62,487 nt of DNA from CAZQVA01 sp964596685 (GTDB lineage Bacteria > Chlamydiota > Chlamydiia > Chlamydiales > VFKH01): assembly GCA_964596685.1 (NCBI GenBank), contig CAZQVA010000009.1, positions 1-62,487 of the forward strand, given 5' to 3'. The notes under the pieces are model-generated. The model worked only from the letters and a program-made list of their open reading frames with translations. It ran no database searches and was not told where the DNA came from. Made by a program: the position numbers and the translations under genes. Position 1 is the stretch's first letter; each line of letters opens with the position of its first letter. Of the stretch, positions 8,081 to 17,613 are shown in pieces.

Positions 8081-9494
8081 CTGCTTTTTGACACAAGTGT
8101 AAATGCAGGCCGATAGCAAATAGGCAAAAGAAATAGAGCCATGCTGGATTATTAATCAACAAAGGTAATGGCTCTAATAAAAAACGAGGCGGCTTAGCAA
8201 TCCATTTTAAAACAGGCTCTGTCCACCACTCATTGATGCGATGAATTACTAGTGCGGCCTCTGTATGAAGCATCCCTACACTTAATCCGATAACTAACAG
8301 CCATAGAGAAATCCCAAGCCAAGTCGGAACAAAGAGATTATAAAAAAACATCCCCGCATTCCATTCACGGTTTATCAAAAGAGTCATGGGCATGGATGCA
8401 AGTTGTACACTCAGAGCCAATGCGATCAATACTCTCAAAAATTTCAAAGGTATTATCTTCTTTAGTTTGGGTTCAATGAGAGGAACAAATAATAAAATCG
8501 CAGTCGTTAAAAGAAAACTAAACTGAAAGCCCAGATGTTCTGTTAGCCATGGATCCACTATACAGCAGACGATAAGAGCTGCTCCTAAATGATTAAAAGG
8601 ACTCGAGCTACGGTTGCATAAGACAGCTAACGTACTTAACCCAATCATAACCCAAGCGCGCATCACCGAAGGTTGGGGCCCCAGAAAAAAGAAATACCCA
8701 CTTAAAAGTAACCACGCAATGAGCGATGCCATCCTCAGAGGCATTCCTCGTGAAAACAAATAGCCAAAAAATAGTGCGAGCAGTGAAAAATGGAGGCCAG
8801 ACACCGCTAATAGGTGTTGCAACCCTAAGCGAGTCAATTGATATGTCTGCACCGTATTTTGTGACTCGCCCAGCAACATGCCCGTTAACAAGTCTCTTAC
8901 ATTGTCACCCTCAAAGACTTGTTGCATATGTGATTTGAAAGATTTTTGCAGATTATAGCGTATCAAAGGCAATTGAGACCCCTCTTGCCCACACCCCCAG
9001 CATGATTTTGGAGGCCTTTTCAACTTCCACATTGTTCCCTTCTTAGGAGGTACAAGCATTGCATTGCACAGATAAGAACATGTTGGATCTGGTTGCTCCA
9101 TGCGCGCTGGCAAAGTGTAAGAAAAGGGCAGCTGATAAAGATTCTCTTTAGAAGTCGCTTTGCCTATATAACGCCAAAGAGGTGCTCTACCCTCTATTTC
9201 GATCAATTTAATGCGGTTAAAAGAAAGATCCCATTCCGAGTGTAGCGGCTCTGCTGGAGTAGCCATCCGAAAAATCAAATAGCAAGCCAACAAGGAAGTG
9301 ACCATGACGGATCCCTTCCATTCCCTCCACTTGCGAACAAACACCATCAAAAGAATACAGAGCGGAAGCAGCCACCACCATTCTTGCCATTTATAAAGCC
9401 TTATAAGCGCTAATAGCCAAAGTGCAAGAGCTAACAGAGGAGCTGATGAAAAAAATGTTGTTAATTCGAAAAATAACAACGCAACACCCGCCAA
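8025..9494 (-). CDS. comEC: ComEC/Rec2-type DNA-uptake channel, short form
   Basis: A 489-residue polytopic membrane protein. The ComEC competence-domain signature HLLAVSGLHFSLLALFFGYL is near residues 232-251 and is followed by about six hydrophobic helices. The N-terminal part contains a periplasmic, Cys-containing region (residues 105-175). ComEC moves single-stranded DNA across the inner membrane during transformation. Full-length proteins (about 750 residues) end in a metallo-beta-lactamase domain; here it is absent, and I recall a similarly short protein in Chlamydia (CT339). The start overlaps the preceding gene by 34 bp, and the end overlaps tolB convergently by 56 bp. Confidence 0.85.
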   Translation of the reverse strand: MAGVALLFFELTTFFSSAPLLALALWLLALIRLYKWQEWWWLLPLCILLMVFVRKWREWKGSVMVTSLLACYLIFRMATPAEPLHSEWDLSFNRIKLIEIEGRAPLWRYIGKATSKENLYQLPFSYTLPARMEQPDPTCSYLCNAMLVPPKKGTMWKLKRPPKSCWGCGQEGSQLPLIRYNLQKSFKSHMQQVFEGDNVRDLLTGMLLGESQNTVQTYQLTRLGLQHLLAVSGLHFSLLALFFGYLFSRGMPLRMASLIAWLLLSGYFFFLGPQPSVMRAWVMIGLSTLAVLCNRSSSPFNHLGAALIVCCIVDPWLTEHLGFQFSFLLTTAILLFVPLIEPKLKKIIPLKFLRVLIALALSVQLASMPMTLLINREWNAGMFFYNLFVPTWLGISLWLLVIGLSVGMLHTEAALVIHRINEWWTEPVLKWIAKPPRFLLEPLPLLINNPAWLYFFCLFAIGLHLHLCQKAAKRYGVPMMESVFGRFLC

Positions 9495-10312
9495 CGCAAT
9501 GATTCCTCTTTCTTCACATAATGCGCAATTTGAGAGAGTGAACTTTTAGCAAAGAAAGCAATCTCCTTATCTGTTAGGCGATATAAAAGCGCTAAAATTG
9601 CACTTTCATCATGTAGTAAAGGGCGCAATTTGAAAGCACACCCCTGTAAACGCCATACACGCCATACCTGACGTACTCCAAAACTCAAAAATAGTAAATA
9701 AGGCGACAAGAGCATAAGTAGCAAACCAATAGCCCAAAAAAGGTTCTCGAATGCCACATAAAATGCTTCTGGCTCAAGCAGCGCAACCAACATGACACTC
9801 AAGCTAATCGTTATTCCCACAATCAAGGCCCATCCTTCCCAAGTGCGACTTACAAGGCTTCTCAACCAACGACGCCAGGCTGATTTTTCTGACAAACTAA
9901 CTAAGAGCTCTTCATAATGCCCATCGGGGAAAGCCATACGCGCCGCATGTAGCAATTCATGTGCAATAATCTCTTCTCTCTTAACTCCCCATATTTTTTT
10001 TCTCTCCTTCAAACGGGGATTTAATTTAATCTGCACGCATTGATCCTCGACTTCAGTAACTGCCGCCTGCCAAGGGAGTAATCCATTTTTAGAGTACTCT
10101 AATGGCACCCAATTTAGATTTTTAAGGTCGAATGGCCGTAGGATTTCCTCAACTTCTTGATTACAAAGTGTCACCTGCAAAAGAGGATCTAACTTCTTGT
10201 CGAGATAAGGCTGTATGCGCTGTAAAAACGCTTCAGTAGTCTCTTCGGGCCCTGGAATAAATCCCTTTTCATTAATTCTGGAAAAAAATTGAATGGACAA
10301 ATCATGATCCAT
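9461..10312 (-). CDS. Membrane protein with a HExxH zinc-protease-like motif
   Basis: A 283-residue protein. Residues 116-127 read EEIIAHELLHAA, a HExxH motif with upstream hydrophobic residues as in zinc metallopeptidases. It is followed by two or three hydrophobic helices (about residues 160-220) and a basic C-terminal region. The third zinc ligand is not obvious. There is no signal peptide. It overlaps the start of comEC by 34 bp and is probably co-transcribed with it. It could be a membrane-anchored peptidase; the family is not one I can name. The divergent topA gene starts 71 bp away. Confidence 0.6.
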   Translation of the reverse strand: MDHDLSIQFFSRINEKGFIPGPEETTEAFLQRIQPYLDKKLDPLLQVTLCNQEVEEILRPFDLKNLNWVPLEYSKNGLLPWQAAVTEVEDQCVQIKLNPRLKERKKIWGVKREEIIAHELLHAARMAFPDGHYEELLVSLSEKSAWRRWLRSLVSRTWEGWALIVGITISLSVMLVALLEPEAFYVAFENLFWAIGLLLMLLSPYLLFLSFGVRQVWRVWRLQGCAFKLRPLLHDESAILALLYRLTDKEIAFFAKSSLSQIAHYVKKEESLRWRVLRCYFSN

Positions 10313-10383
10313 TTTTGGATACTCTTGGTTTAAAATGCCTCGGTTCGTCAGGAAAGTGACGCCATTAAATAATAAAAGGTCGT

Positions 10384-12723
10384 ATGAGCAAAACTCTTGT
10401 CATTGTTGAATCGCCCACGAAGATTAAAACGCTAAAGAAGTTTCTTGGCCATGATTTTGTCTTCGAATCCTCATTGGGCCATATACGCGATTTGCCCAGC
10501 AAGGGTTTTGGTATTGATATTGAGAACGATTTCACTCCACAATATGAAGTGCTGGAAGGCAAAGAAAAAGTGATCGAGCAACTCAAGAAGGCTGCGAAAT
10601 CTTGCGATAACATCCTTCTCGCACCCGACCCCGACCGTGAAGGGGAGGCAATCGCATGGCATATTGCCGCTATTTTACCCCATAAAGACAAACATATAGC
10701 GCGCATCACCTTTAACTCGATTACCAAAGAGGCCGTTAAAGAGGCTTTACTCCATCCTCGTGAAATCAATATGGATTTGGTAAATGCACAACAAGCACGG
10801 CGCCTACTAGACCGCATGGTGGGTTATAAAATTTCCCCACTGCTTAACCGACGCGTCCAACGCGGAAAAAATCACGCCTTCCTTTCTGCAGGACGCGTAC
10901 AGTCTGTGGCCCTTAAACTTGTCGTAGATCGTGAAAAAGAGATTGAAAACTTTAAGCCCGTAGAATACTGGAAAATTGAGGCACAGCTGCAAGCTGAAAA
11001 AGGCAGCTTTACAGCGCGTTTGCATAGGATCGATGGCAAGCGCATTGAAAGAGAACCCTCTGCGAGTGGGGAAAAAACAACAGTTTCGACAGAAAAAGAA
11101 GCTCAGGACGTCCTTGACCGTTTGAAAGGGGCACTCTATCATGTTGGTGCAATTGAACGTAAAGACAAACGTCGTCACCCTTACGCCCCCTTCATCACAT
11201 CAACACTCCAACAAGAAGCAAGCCGTCACTTTGGATATTCCGCATCCCGAACGATGAAAATTGCCCAAGAGTTATATGAGGGTATTGAAATCGGACAAGA
11301 TGGGCAGGAAGGCCTTATCACCTACATGCGTACAGACTCAACACGCGCAGCTCCTGAGGCAATTGCCCAAGCGCGTGACTATGTTCTAACAATGTATGGA
11401 AAGGAATATCTACCCGATCAACCTAACTCCTATGTGGGAAAGAAGAATGCACAAGACGCTCACGAAGCCATTCGCCCTACCAACATCCTTTATACACCTT
11501 CCTCTATACAATCCCATCTCTCAAAAGAGCAATTCAACTTATACACTTTAATTTGGAAACGATTCTTAGCATCCCAAATGGAATCTGCGCTCTACGACAC
11601 AATGTCTGTTGATATTGATACCGATAAAGGCATTCAATTTCACGCTACAGGCTCTCTTTTAAAATTCCCTGGCTTTTTGGCTCTTTATGAAGAAAAAGAA
11701 GATGACGAAAAACGCCAAGAACAGATGCTGCCAGCTCTCGATCTTAATGAACTGCTCAAACTGCTAAAACTAACCTCTGAACAGGCTTTTACAAAGCCGC
11801 CAGCGCGCTTTACAGAGGCTTCCTTGGTGAAAGAATTGGAGCGTCTAAATATTGGACGGCCCTCGACATATGCTACGATTATGAATAAAATTCAAAGTCG
11901 CGCCTATACGACAAAAGAGCAACAGCGCCTTAAGCCCACAGAACTAGGCCGTGTCATTGTTGAACTATTGGAAGCCCATTTTCAAACAATCATGGATGTA
12001 ACCTTTACCGCGCATATGGAAGAGGAGCTTGAGCATATTGCCGAGCATCAAATCGATTGGATCAAAGTCCTTAAAGATTTCTGGGAAAATTTCTTCCCCA
12101 TGATTGCGCAAGCGGAAGAACACGCTTTCATCCCTAGAGTAGCCACTGAATTAGATTGTCCCAAGTGTGGCGCCAAACTACAAAAAATTTGGGCTAATGC
12201 GAAATATTTCCTTGGATGCAGTCGCTATCCAGACTGTGACTACACGGCTTCGCTCGAGGAAACGACATTTGACAAGTCAGAATATGCGGCAGATTTTAAC
12301 TGGGATCAACCATGCCCACTCTGTCATCACCCAATGAAATTGCGTCAAGGACGCTTTGGAGCCTTTTTAGGGTGTACGCAATATCCCAATTGCAAAGGCA
12401 TCGTCAATATTCCCAAAAAGAATGAAACCCCTATTCCAACAACCGAGCAAGGTCCTTGTCCCGCTATTGGCTGCCCAGGTCATCTTCTCCAAAGACGCTC
12501 GCGCTATGGGAAAATCTTTTTTTCCTGCTCAACATACCCAGAATGTGATGTGATTGGTAATTCTATCGAACAAGTTGAAGAAAAGTATCGCGATCGCCCA
12601 CGCACAGCAGCAGCTCCCAAAAAAACCAGCGCGACAAAAAAAACAAGCACAACTAAGAAGGCAACTACCACTAAAAAAACTGTTAAAAAACCCAAAGTGA
12701 CAAGAAAAAAGCCTTCCCTCTAA
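10384..12723 (+). CDS. topA: DNA topoisomerase I with lysine-rich C-terminal tail
   Basis: A 779-residue type IA topoisomerase that relaxes negative supercoils by transient single-strand cleavage. The TOPRIM domain is at the N-terminus (VIVESPTKIKTLKKFLG at 6-22; APDPDREGEAIAWH near 78-91). The catalytic tyrosine is Tyr314 in LITYMRTDSTR. Three zinc-binding Cys4 modules follow at about 595-730 (CPKCG, CPLCHH, CPAIGCPG). The last 45 residues are a repetitive Lys/Thr tail (KKTSATKKTSTTKK type) that resembles histone-like tails. In Chlamydia, TopA ends instead in a SWIB domain, as I recall. The GG-rich region GTATGAG marks the start. Confidence 0.96.
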   Translation: MSKTLVIVESPTKIKTLKKFLGHDFVFESSLGHIRDLPSKGFGIDIENDFTPQYEVLEGKEKVIEQLKKAAKSCDNILLAPDPDREGEAIAWHIAAILPHKDKHIARITFNSITKEAVKEALLHPREINMDLVNAQQARRLLDRMVGYKISPLLNRRVQRGKNHAFLSAGRVQSVALKLVVDREKEIENFKPVEYWKIEAQLQAEKGSFTARLHRIDGKRIEREPSASGEKTTVSTEKEAQDVLDRLKGALYHVGAIERKDKRRHPYAPFITSTLQQEASRHFGYSASRTMKIAQELYEGIEIGQDGQEGLITYMRTDSTRAAPEAIAQARDYVLTMYGKEYLPDQPNSYVGKKNAQDAHEAIRPTNILYTPSSIQSHLSKEQFNLYTLIWKRFLASQMESALYDTMSVDIDTDKGIQFHATGSLLKFPGFLALYEEKEDDEKRQEQMLPALDLNELLKLLKLTSEQAFTKPPARFTEASLVKELERLNIGRPSTYATIMNKIQSRAYTTKEQQRLKPTELGRVIVELLEAHFQTIMDVTFTAHMEEELEHIAEHQIDWIKVLKDFWENFFPMIAQAEEHAFIPRVATELDCPKCGAKLQKIWANAKYFLGCSRYPDCDYTASLEETTFDKSEYAADFNWDQPCPLCHHPMKLRQGRFGAFLGCTQYPNCKGIVNIPKKNETPIPTTEQGPCPAIGCPGHLLQRRSRYGKIFFSCSTYPECDVIGNSIEQVEEKYRDRPRTAAAPKKTSATKKTSTTKKATTTKKTVKKPKVTRKKPSL

Positions 12724-12741
12724 AATAACTCCTCAGGCATA

Positions 12742-12777
12742 ACACTAAGCTTTAAAGACTCATTTGAAGCTTAGTGT
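12742..12777 (+). repeat. Hairpin abutting the start codon of the ABC exporter
   Basis: An 11-bp perfect inverted repeat (ACACTAAGCTT at 12742-12752 and AAGCTTAGTGT at 12767-12777) ends exactly one base before the ATG at 12778. No T-run follows, so it is not a standard terminator for topA. It covers the place where a ribosome site would be, which suggests translational control of the next gene. Confidence 0.65.
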
Positions 12778-14601
12778 ATGAAAAAGATAAAAAAGCATCC
12801 TCTCTATCCTATTTTTCGCAATAACGACCGTCGTACCTTTGTGCTTTTCGGTGCAGCTGCTGTTTTCAGCGTATTTTCAGCATTATTTGAGGGTCTAGCT
12901 TTTGGTTTATTAATTCTGTCATTTACCGTGCTGAATGGAGAACCTCTGACAGAACACCTCAAGAAAATCCCCTCTTTTATCCCAACAGAATGGATTTTAA
13001 GTCTCTCAACCATTCAAGTCTTTGTCGGTTTGGTCGTTGCTGCAGTTCTTGCTCAAATCCTACGCTCAGCAATGGTATTTATAAGCCAAGCGGCTGTCCT
13101 TCGCTCAACCATTTCAATCCAACAATCGTGTTATCGACAGATTTACCGTCAAATCTTTCGTCTCTCTTTCCCCTGCGTGAGCAACTATAAGATAGGGGAC
13201 TTACAGGACTACACAACTGCACCACCAGTAGCTCTAGTGAATATTGTTGGAGGATGCAATCGTTTATTATGCGATATCCTTACAGCATCTACATTGGTGT
13301 TACTGATGCTCTATATTTCCTGGCCTTTAACGCTGAGTATCGTTTTTCTCGCCTCTCTCTTTTTTAGCCTTCAAAAAAAATGCATGAAAAAAATTGGGAA
13401 ATTATCAAAAAAATTCGCCAATGAACAAGCAGAATTCTCCCGTTATACGATTCAAAACCTGCAAGCACTGCGCCCTCTGCATTCTTTTGCCTCCCTCAAC
13501 AGAGTATGTGGCCAAATTGAATCGCAATTAGCAAGGGTAGCATGGTGCAATGGACAACTTCAATTAGCTGTACAATCCGCTGGACCTATTAACGAAGTGA
13601 TCGGCATCAGCTTAGTCGGTGGCTGTATGCTAATCGGTGTCTGGCTACTGGGATATAATGAAAATACCATTCTCTCGATGTTGCTTGGTTTCATGGGATT
13701 AACTTACCGTTTGACTACCCGCGTACAAACGATATTGGGTAATATTGGAGGAATTTCTTCTCATTTTGGACAAATGTTGCGCTTAACAGAAATTCTCTCT
13801 AACAAAGATAAGGAATTCATTTCTGAAACGGGGCATCCTTTTGAAGGCCATGTGCAGCAAATTGATTTCCAAGAGGTGGGGTTGCGTTATCCCCATACGC
13901 ACACCGATAGTTTACATAATATTAACTTGACGATAAAGCAAGGACAGATTGTTGCACTGGTTGGACCCTCGGGGGCGGGCAAATCCAGCCTGATTGATCT
14001 GTTGATACGCTTATATGAGCCATCAGCAGGCAAGATCATCGTTAATGGCGAGGCATTGACTGATATTTCTCTTGAAAGCTGGCGTGGTAAACTGGGGATT
14101 GTGAGTCAAGATAACTTTATTTTTAACGAATCCATTCTCGAAAATATTCGTTTCGGTAATCCCAAAGTTACAGATGACATGGTATACCAAGCAGCACATC
14201 AAGCTGGTGCCGATCTCTTTATCGAACGCATGCCACAAGGTTATCAAACTGTCGTAGGTGAGAGAGGATATCGTCTTTCAGGAGGGGAGCGGCAACGTAT
14301 TGCCATGGCACGCGCTCTTGTAAGAGACCCTGAAATCTTAATCCTCGATGAGGCTACAAGTAATTTAGATAGTCAATCGGAGCGTCTCATTCAAGATGCT
14401 CTTAGCCAATTCTACGGCAAAAAAACTTTGATCATCATTGCTCATCGCCTCTCCACCATTACAAAAGCTGATCAGATTTTTGTCTTGGAACGCGGAAAAA
14501 TAATCGAGCAAGGAAAACATCAAAAACTACTGGAAGACAACCATCTTTATGCCTTGATGTGGCGTCTACAAACGGAAGGACATCTTGATGAAAAGGGTTA
14601 A
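12778..14601 (+). CDS. ABC exporter, fused membrane and ATPase domains (MsbA-like)
   Basis: A 607-residue half-transporter. Residues 20-340 form a type I exporter membrane domain with about six helices. The ATPase domain has Walker A GPSGAGKSS near residue 397, the signature LSGGERQRIAMARAL near 500, Walker B ILILDEATSNLD and the switch His in IIAHRLST near 555. Proteins of this group export lipids, lipid A-linked core, peptides or drugs as dimers. MsbA-like lipid flipping is possible because phospholipid and isoprenoid genes follow. No C39 peptidase domain is present, so it is not an obvious exporter for the distant lanthipeptide locus. It has no strong ribosome site and starts right after a hairpin. 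Confidence 0.88.
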   Translation: MKKIKKHPLYPIFRNNDRRTFVLFGAAAVFSVFSALFEGLAFGLLILSFTVLNGEPLTEHLKKIPSFIPTEWILSLSTIQVFVGLVVAAVLAQILRSAMVFISQAAVLRSTISIQQSCYRQIYRQIFRLSFPCVSNYKIGDLQDYTTAPPVALVNIVGGCNRLLCDILTASTLVLLMLYISWPLTLSIVFLASLFFSLQKKCMKKIGKLSKKFANEQAEFSRYTIQNLQALRPLHSFASLNRVCGQIESQLARVAWCNGQLQLAVQSAGPINEVIGISLVGGCMLIGVWLLGYNENTILSMLLGFMGLTYRLTTRVQTILGNIGGISSHFGQMLRLTEILSNKDKEFISETGHPFEGHVQQIDFQEVGLRYPHTHTDSLHNINLTIKQGQIVALVGPSGAGKSSLIDLLIRLYEPSAGKIIVNGEALTDISLESWRGKLGIVSQDNFIFNESILENIRFGNPKVTDDMVYQAAHQAGADLFIERMPQGYQTVVGERGYRLSGGERQRIAMARALVRDPEILILDEATSNLDSQSERLIQDALSQFYGKKTLIIIAHRLSTITKADQIFVLERGKIIEQGKHQKLLEDNHLYALMWRLQTEGHLDEKG

Positions 14602-14700
14602 TTTGCCGAAGTGAACTGTGAATAAAATGGCTCTTTCTCTACAATGAGCCCCTTTGATAGAAATAGATTGCATAGAACTGGACTTTAGACAACGATACTT

Positions 14701-15414
14701 ATGTCTGCTACTGAAATAGAATGCGCCCCACATCATATTGCTATTATTATGGATGGAAATCGCCGTTGGGCCCAAAAACGCTTCCTTCCCCCTATGGCTG
14801 GCCACTGGAAAGGTGCTGGGAATCTCAAAGGCATTGTACGTGCCGCTTCAGATATGGGCGTCAAAGTCCTTACTGTATTTGCCTTCTCTACTGAAAATTG
14901 GAAGCGAAGCCCCACTGAACGTACTGCGCTTTTTGATCTCTTCCGTCTTTATCTTTATAAAGAACTTTCACATATGCAAAAAGAGGGCGTTCGGCTGCGC
15001 GTCATCGGTCATATTGAAGGACTTCCCATCGATCTGCAAAAAGCACTCACACGCACGATGAAGGCAACTGCTGAAGGCAACAAGATTACTTTAATTTTAG
15101 CCATTAACTATGGCGGACGCGATGAAATTTGCCGCGCTACTCAAGCGATTGCACGCGAAGTAGCAGAAAAAAAGCTCGATCATGCTACAATTGATGAAAA
15201 TCTATTCCGCTCTTATCTCGATACCGCCGATTGGCCCGACCCGGATCTTGTGATCCGAACAAGTGGAGAGATGCGTCTGAGTAACTTTTTGTTGTGGCAG
15301 CTGTCATATTCTGAAATCTTTGCAACGCCAACACTATGGCCAGATTTCTCAACCGATGACCTTCGCTCAGCAATTTATGCTTATTTAGAACGCAAGCGCA
15401 GAACTGGAGCTTAA
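14701..15414 (+). CDS. uppS: Undecaprenyl diphosphate synthase (cis-prenyltransferase)
   Basis: A 237-residue cis-prenyltransferase that elongates farnesyl diphosphate with isopentenyl diphosphate to make the lipid carrier for cell-wall synthesis. The family motifs are all visible: IIMDGNRRWA at 16-25 with the catalytic Asp, FSTENW near 62-67 and the C-terminal PDPDLVIRTSGEMRLSNF block near 178-195. Length is typical. It is followed after 6 bp by cdsA, as in many bacteria. Confidence 0.95.
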   Translation: MSATEIECAPHHIAIIMDGNRRWAQKRFLPPMAGHWKGAGNLKGIVRAASDMGVKVLTVFAFSTENWKRSPTERTALFDLFRLYLYKELSHMQKEGVRLRVIGHIEGLPIDLQKALTRTMKATAEGNKITLILAINYGGRDEICRATQAIAREVAEKKLDHATIDENLFRSYLDTADWPDPDLVIRTSGEMRLSNFLLWQLSYSEIFATPTLWPDFSTDDLRSAIYAYLERKRRTGA

Positions 15415-15420
15415 ATTATT

Positions 15421-16221
15421 GTGAATGAATTGAAACAGCGTTGCTTCTGGGGCTCGCTTCTTGTCTTGTCAGTTATTCTCCTAATTGCTTTTTCACATCA
15501 CCCTATATGGGGATGGGGAGCAACAATCGCCGTTGCCTTCATCTCTTGGAAAGCATTTACAGAATTTGCAGAGATGCTCAAGGTGCGCGGCGTATCTCTA
15601 CCACTCCCTTTAAAAATATTGGCCTTTTTCGTTCCGTTTTTTTGGCATATTAATCCGTTAAGTGTAGCTATCGCCCCTTTGATTGCACTTCTTCTTCTCT
15701 TTATCTATCAGCTCCATGCACAAAAAAACCCTCTTGCAACGATTGCTTCTGGATTTTTTGGCTTTTGCTACATTGCTATCGGCCTTTCATTTTTTATTCC
15801 TATCTTACACGCCTCGATCGGATGGATGGTCTTTCTACTCGTTGTGACAAAGAGCGCCGATATTGCGGCACTATTCACGGGGAAAAAATGGGGGAAACAC
15901 CCCCTATGCCCAAATGTAAGCCCTAAAAAAACTTGGGAGGGGGCTATCGGTGGACTTGTAGCCTCTTTAGCATGCAGTTTTCTACTGACAATCCTCCATG
16001 TCGTCGATCTTTCCTGGGAACAAGCATTTGGCCTTGGTCTACTCATCGGTGTCTTCTCTGAAGTCGGTGATCTTGCAGAATCACTTATTAAACGCGACTT
16101 AGGAGTCAAAGATAGTTCCCGCTCATTACCAGGCTTAGGTGGAGTGCTTGATATTGTTGATTCACTTCTGTGGACAACACCTTTTTGTTATTTTTATCTT
16201 CGCTCTCAAGGTGTTCTATGA
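15421..16221 (+). CDS. cdsA: Phosphatidate cytidylyltransferase (CDP-diglyceride synthase)
   Basis: A 266-residue polytopic inner-membrane enzyme that makes CDP-diacylglycerol from phosphatidate and CTP. It starts at GTG 15421, six bases after the uppS stop. About seven hydrophobic helices are present. The family signature appears near the C-terminus as SLIKRDLGVKDSSRSLPGLG followed by GVLDIVDS. Compared with the usual PGHGG and DRxDS, it has Leu in place of His and Ile in place of Arg, so the signature is slightly degenerate. The stop overlaps the cmk start (ATGA at 16218-16221), which suggests translational coupling. Confidence 0.93.
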   Translation: MNELKQRCFWGSLLVLSVILLIAFSHHPIWGWGATIAVAFISWKAFTEFAEMLKVRGVSLPLPLKILAFFVPFFWHINPLSVAIAPLIALLLLFIYQLHAQKNPLATIASGFFGFCYIAIGLSFFIPILHASIGWMVFLLVVTKSADIAALFTGKKWGKHPLCPNVSPKKTWEGAIGGLVASLACSFLLTILHVVDLSWEQAFGLGLLIGVFSEVGDLAESLIKRDLGVKDSSRSLPGLGGVLDIVDSLLWTTPFCYFYLRSQGVL

Positions 16222-16925
16222 TTATCACAATTGATGGACCTGCTGGCACTGGCAAGAGTACAGTTGCTAAACATTTAGCACAGCGTCTTAATTTTGCATT
16301 TTTTGATACAGGCGCCATGTATCGCGCTGTAACATACACACTTCTTAAAGAACAAATCCCTTTCCATGACACCGAAAAAATAGAACACCTTTTATCCCAC
16401 TTTGAATTCCGCATTGTTACCCATTTGATGGAAAAGCGCTACTTTGTAGGCAGCGAAGAAGTCACACAACAGATTAGAGAAGGTGCCATCACGCGTCATG
16501 TGTCTGAAGTCGCCGCATTGCCCTGTGTACGCGCCTCACTATCCACCTTACAACAACGTTTTGCAGCTGTAACAGATGCCGTATTTGAGGGACGTGACTT
16601 GGGGAGTGTTGTTTTTCCCGATGCTAATCTTAAAATTTTCCTAACCGCCTCTTCAGAAGTACGCGCTGAGCGCCGTTTTCGCGAATTATTATTTAAGCAC
16701 CCATCAGAAGCTGAAAATCTCACTAAACAACAAGTATTAGAAGATCTATTGCGCCGCGATTTAATCGATTCTACGCGTGCTGTTGCTCCTCTTATCCAGC
16801 CAGAAGATGCACACGTTATTGACACATCATTTATGACAATCGAAGAGGTTGTCGAAGCTATTTTACACCTTTGTTTTCATCGTGGTATTACATGCACAAC
16901 CTCTACAGAGTCGTCAACTATTTAG
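16218..16925 (+). CDS. cmk: Cytidylate kinase
   Basis: A 235-residue CMP/dCMP kinase. The start is ATG 16218, which overlaps the cdsA stop. The P-loop is at residues 5-13 (GPAGTGKST). The DTGAMYRA motif (near 31-38) and the GRDLGSVVFPDA block (near 130) that binds the nucleotide are both present. It supplies CDP/dCDP for nucleic acids and lipid synthesis. In Chlamydia, cmk is also followed by plsC (CT452-CT453 as I recall), and the same arrangement is seen here. Confidence 0.95.
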   Translation: MIITIDGPAGTGKSTVAKHLAQRLNFAFFDTGAMYRAVTYTLLKEQIPFHDTEKIEHLLSHFEFRIVTHLMEKRYFVGSEEVTQQIREGAITRHVSEVAALPCVRASLSTLQQRFAAVTDAVFEGRDLGSVVFPDANLKIFLTASSEVRAERRFRELLFKHPSEAENLTKQQVLEDLLRRDLIDSTRAVAPLIQPEDAHVIDTSFMTIEEVVEAILHLCFHRGITCTTSTESSTI

Positions 16926-17524
16926 CCTACCTATACTTTAAGGTACTCTACCGCCATAAAATCATTTGGGCAGGAAAACCTTATGAAGGCGGGGCTATTC
17001 TTGCCGCCAATCACACCTCCTACTATGATCCTCCCATATTAAGTAGTTCTTGGCCCTATCAAGTGCATTTTCTTGCCGCTGACTATTTATTTAAAGTCCC
17101 TCTTTTCGGGTCTTTCATCCGTGCTGTCAATGCACACCCACTCAAACGTGGGAGTGGAGATTTAGCCGCTTTAAAACTGATGGTTGGACTCCTCAAAGAG
17201 GGCCACCCTGTCATTATGTTTCCTGAAGGAAGACGCTCATCTACAGGGGAATTACAGGAACTAAAATCAGGAATCGCCATGATTGCCGAGCGCAGCGGTG
17301 CACCCGTCATTCCCATCTATATTCATGGGCTTGCGTCGATTTGGCCTCGCCATAAAACCTTTCCTCGATTATGGGGGCGCACATGGCTCGTCGTTGGAAA
17401 TCCCATTTGGTTTCCTACAGGTCCTATCTCCGATAAAAAAATCGCCTATGCGCAATTCACTCAGGAAGTTCAAGAGGCAATTCTTGCCTTAAAAGAGCAT
17501 TTAAAAGCACAAATCGAAGGTTAA
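16892..17524 (+). CDS. plsC: 1-acyl-glycerol-3-phosphate acyltransferase (PlsC family)
   Basis: A 210-residue membrane-associated acyltransferase that makes phosphatidate, the substrate of the CdsA encoded just upstream. I chose ATG 16892, which gives MHNLYRVVNYLAYL; an upstream TTG at 16871 would add seven residues. The reading frame overlaps the end of cmk by 34 bp. The catalytic HX4D motif appears as NHTSYYDP near residues 40-47 and the acyl-acceptor motif as FPEGRRS near 110-116. Residues 1-20 are hydrophobic and probably contact the membrane. The operon uppS-cdsA-cmk-plsC covers isoprenoid and phospholipid supply. Confidence 0.93.
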   Translation: MHNLYRVVNYLAYLYFKVLYRHKIIWAGKPYEGGAILAANHTSYYDPPILSSSWPYQVHFLAADYLFKVPLFGSFIRAVNAHPLKRGSGDLAALKLMVGLLKEGHPVIMFPEGRRSSTGELQELKSGIAMIAERSGAPVIPIYIHGLASIWPRHKTFPRLWGRTWLVVGNPIWFPTGPISDKKIAYAQFTQEVQEAILALKEHLKAQIEG

Positions 17525-17613
17525 TTCACCGTCTTCCCCTCCCATCCTTCATAAAATTTTTCTTAAAATACTCGTCATGCTATAGTCCAAGAAAAGACAT
17601 GAGGGAGGATGAT

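Noticed and set aside
12778..14601. Dedicated exporter for the lanthipeptide
   Set aside because: It has no C39 peptidase domain at the N-terminus and lies 35 kb from the precursor genes in a lipid-related operon.
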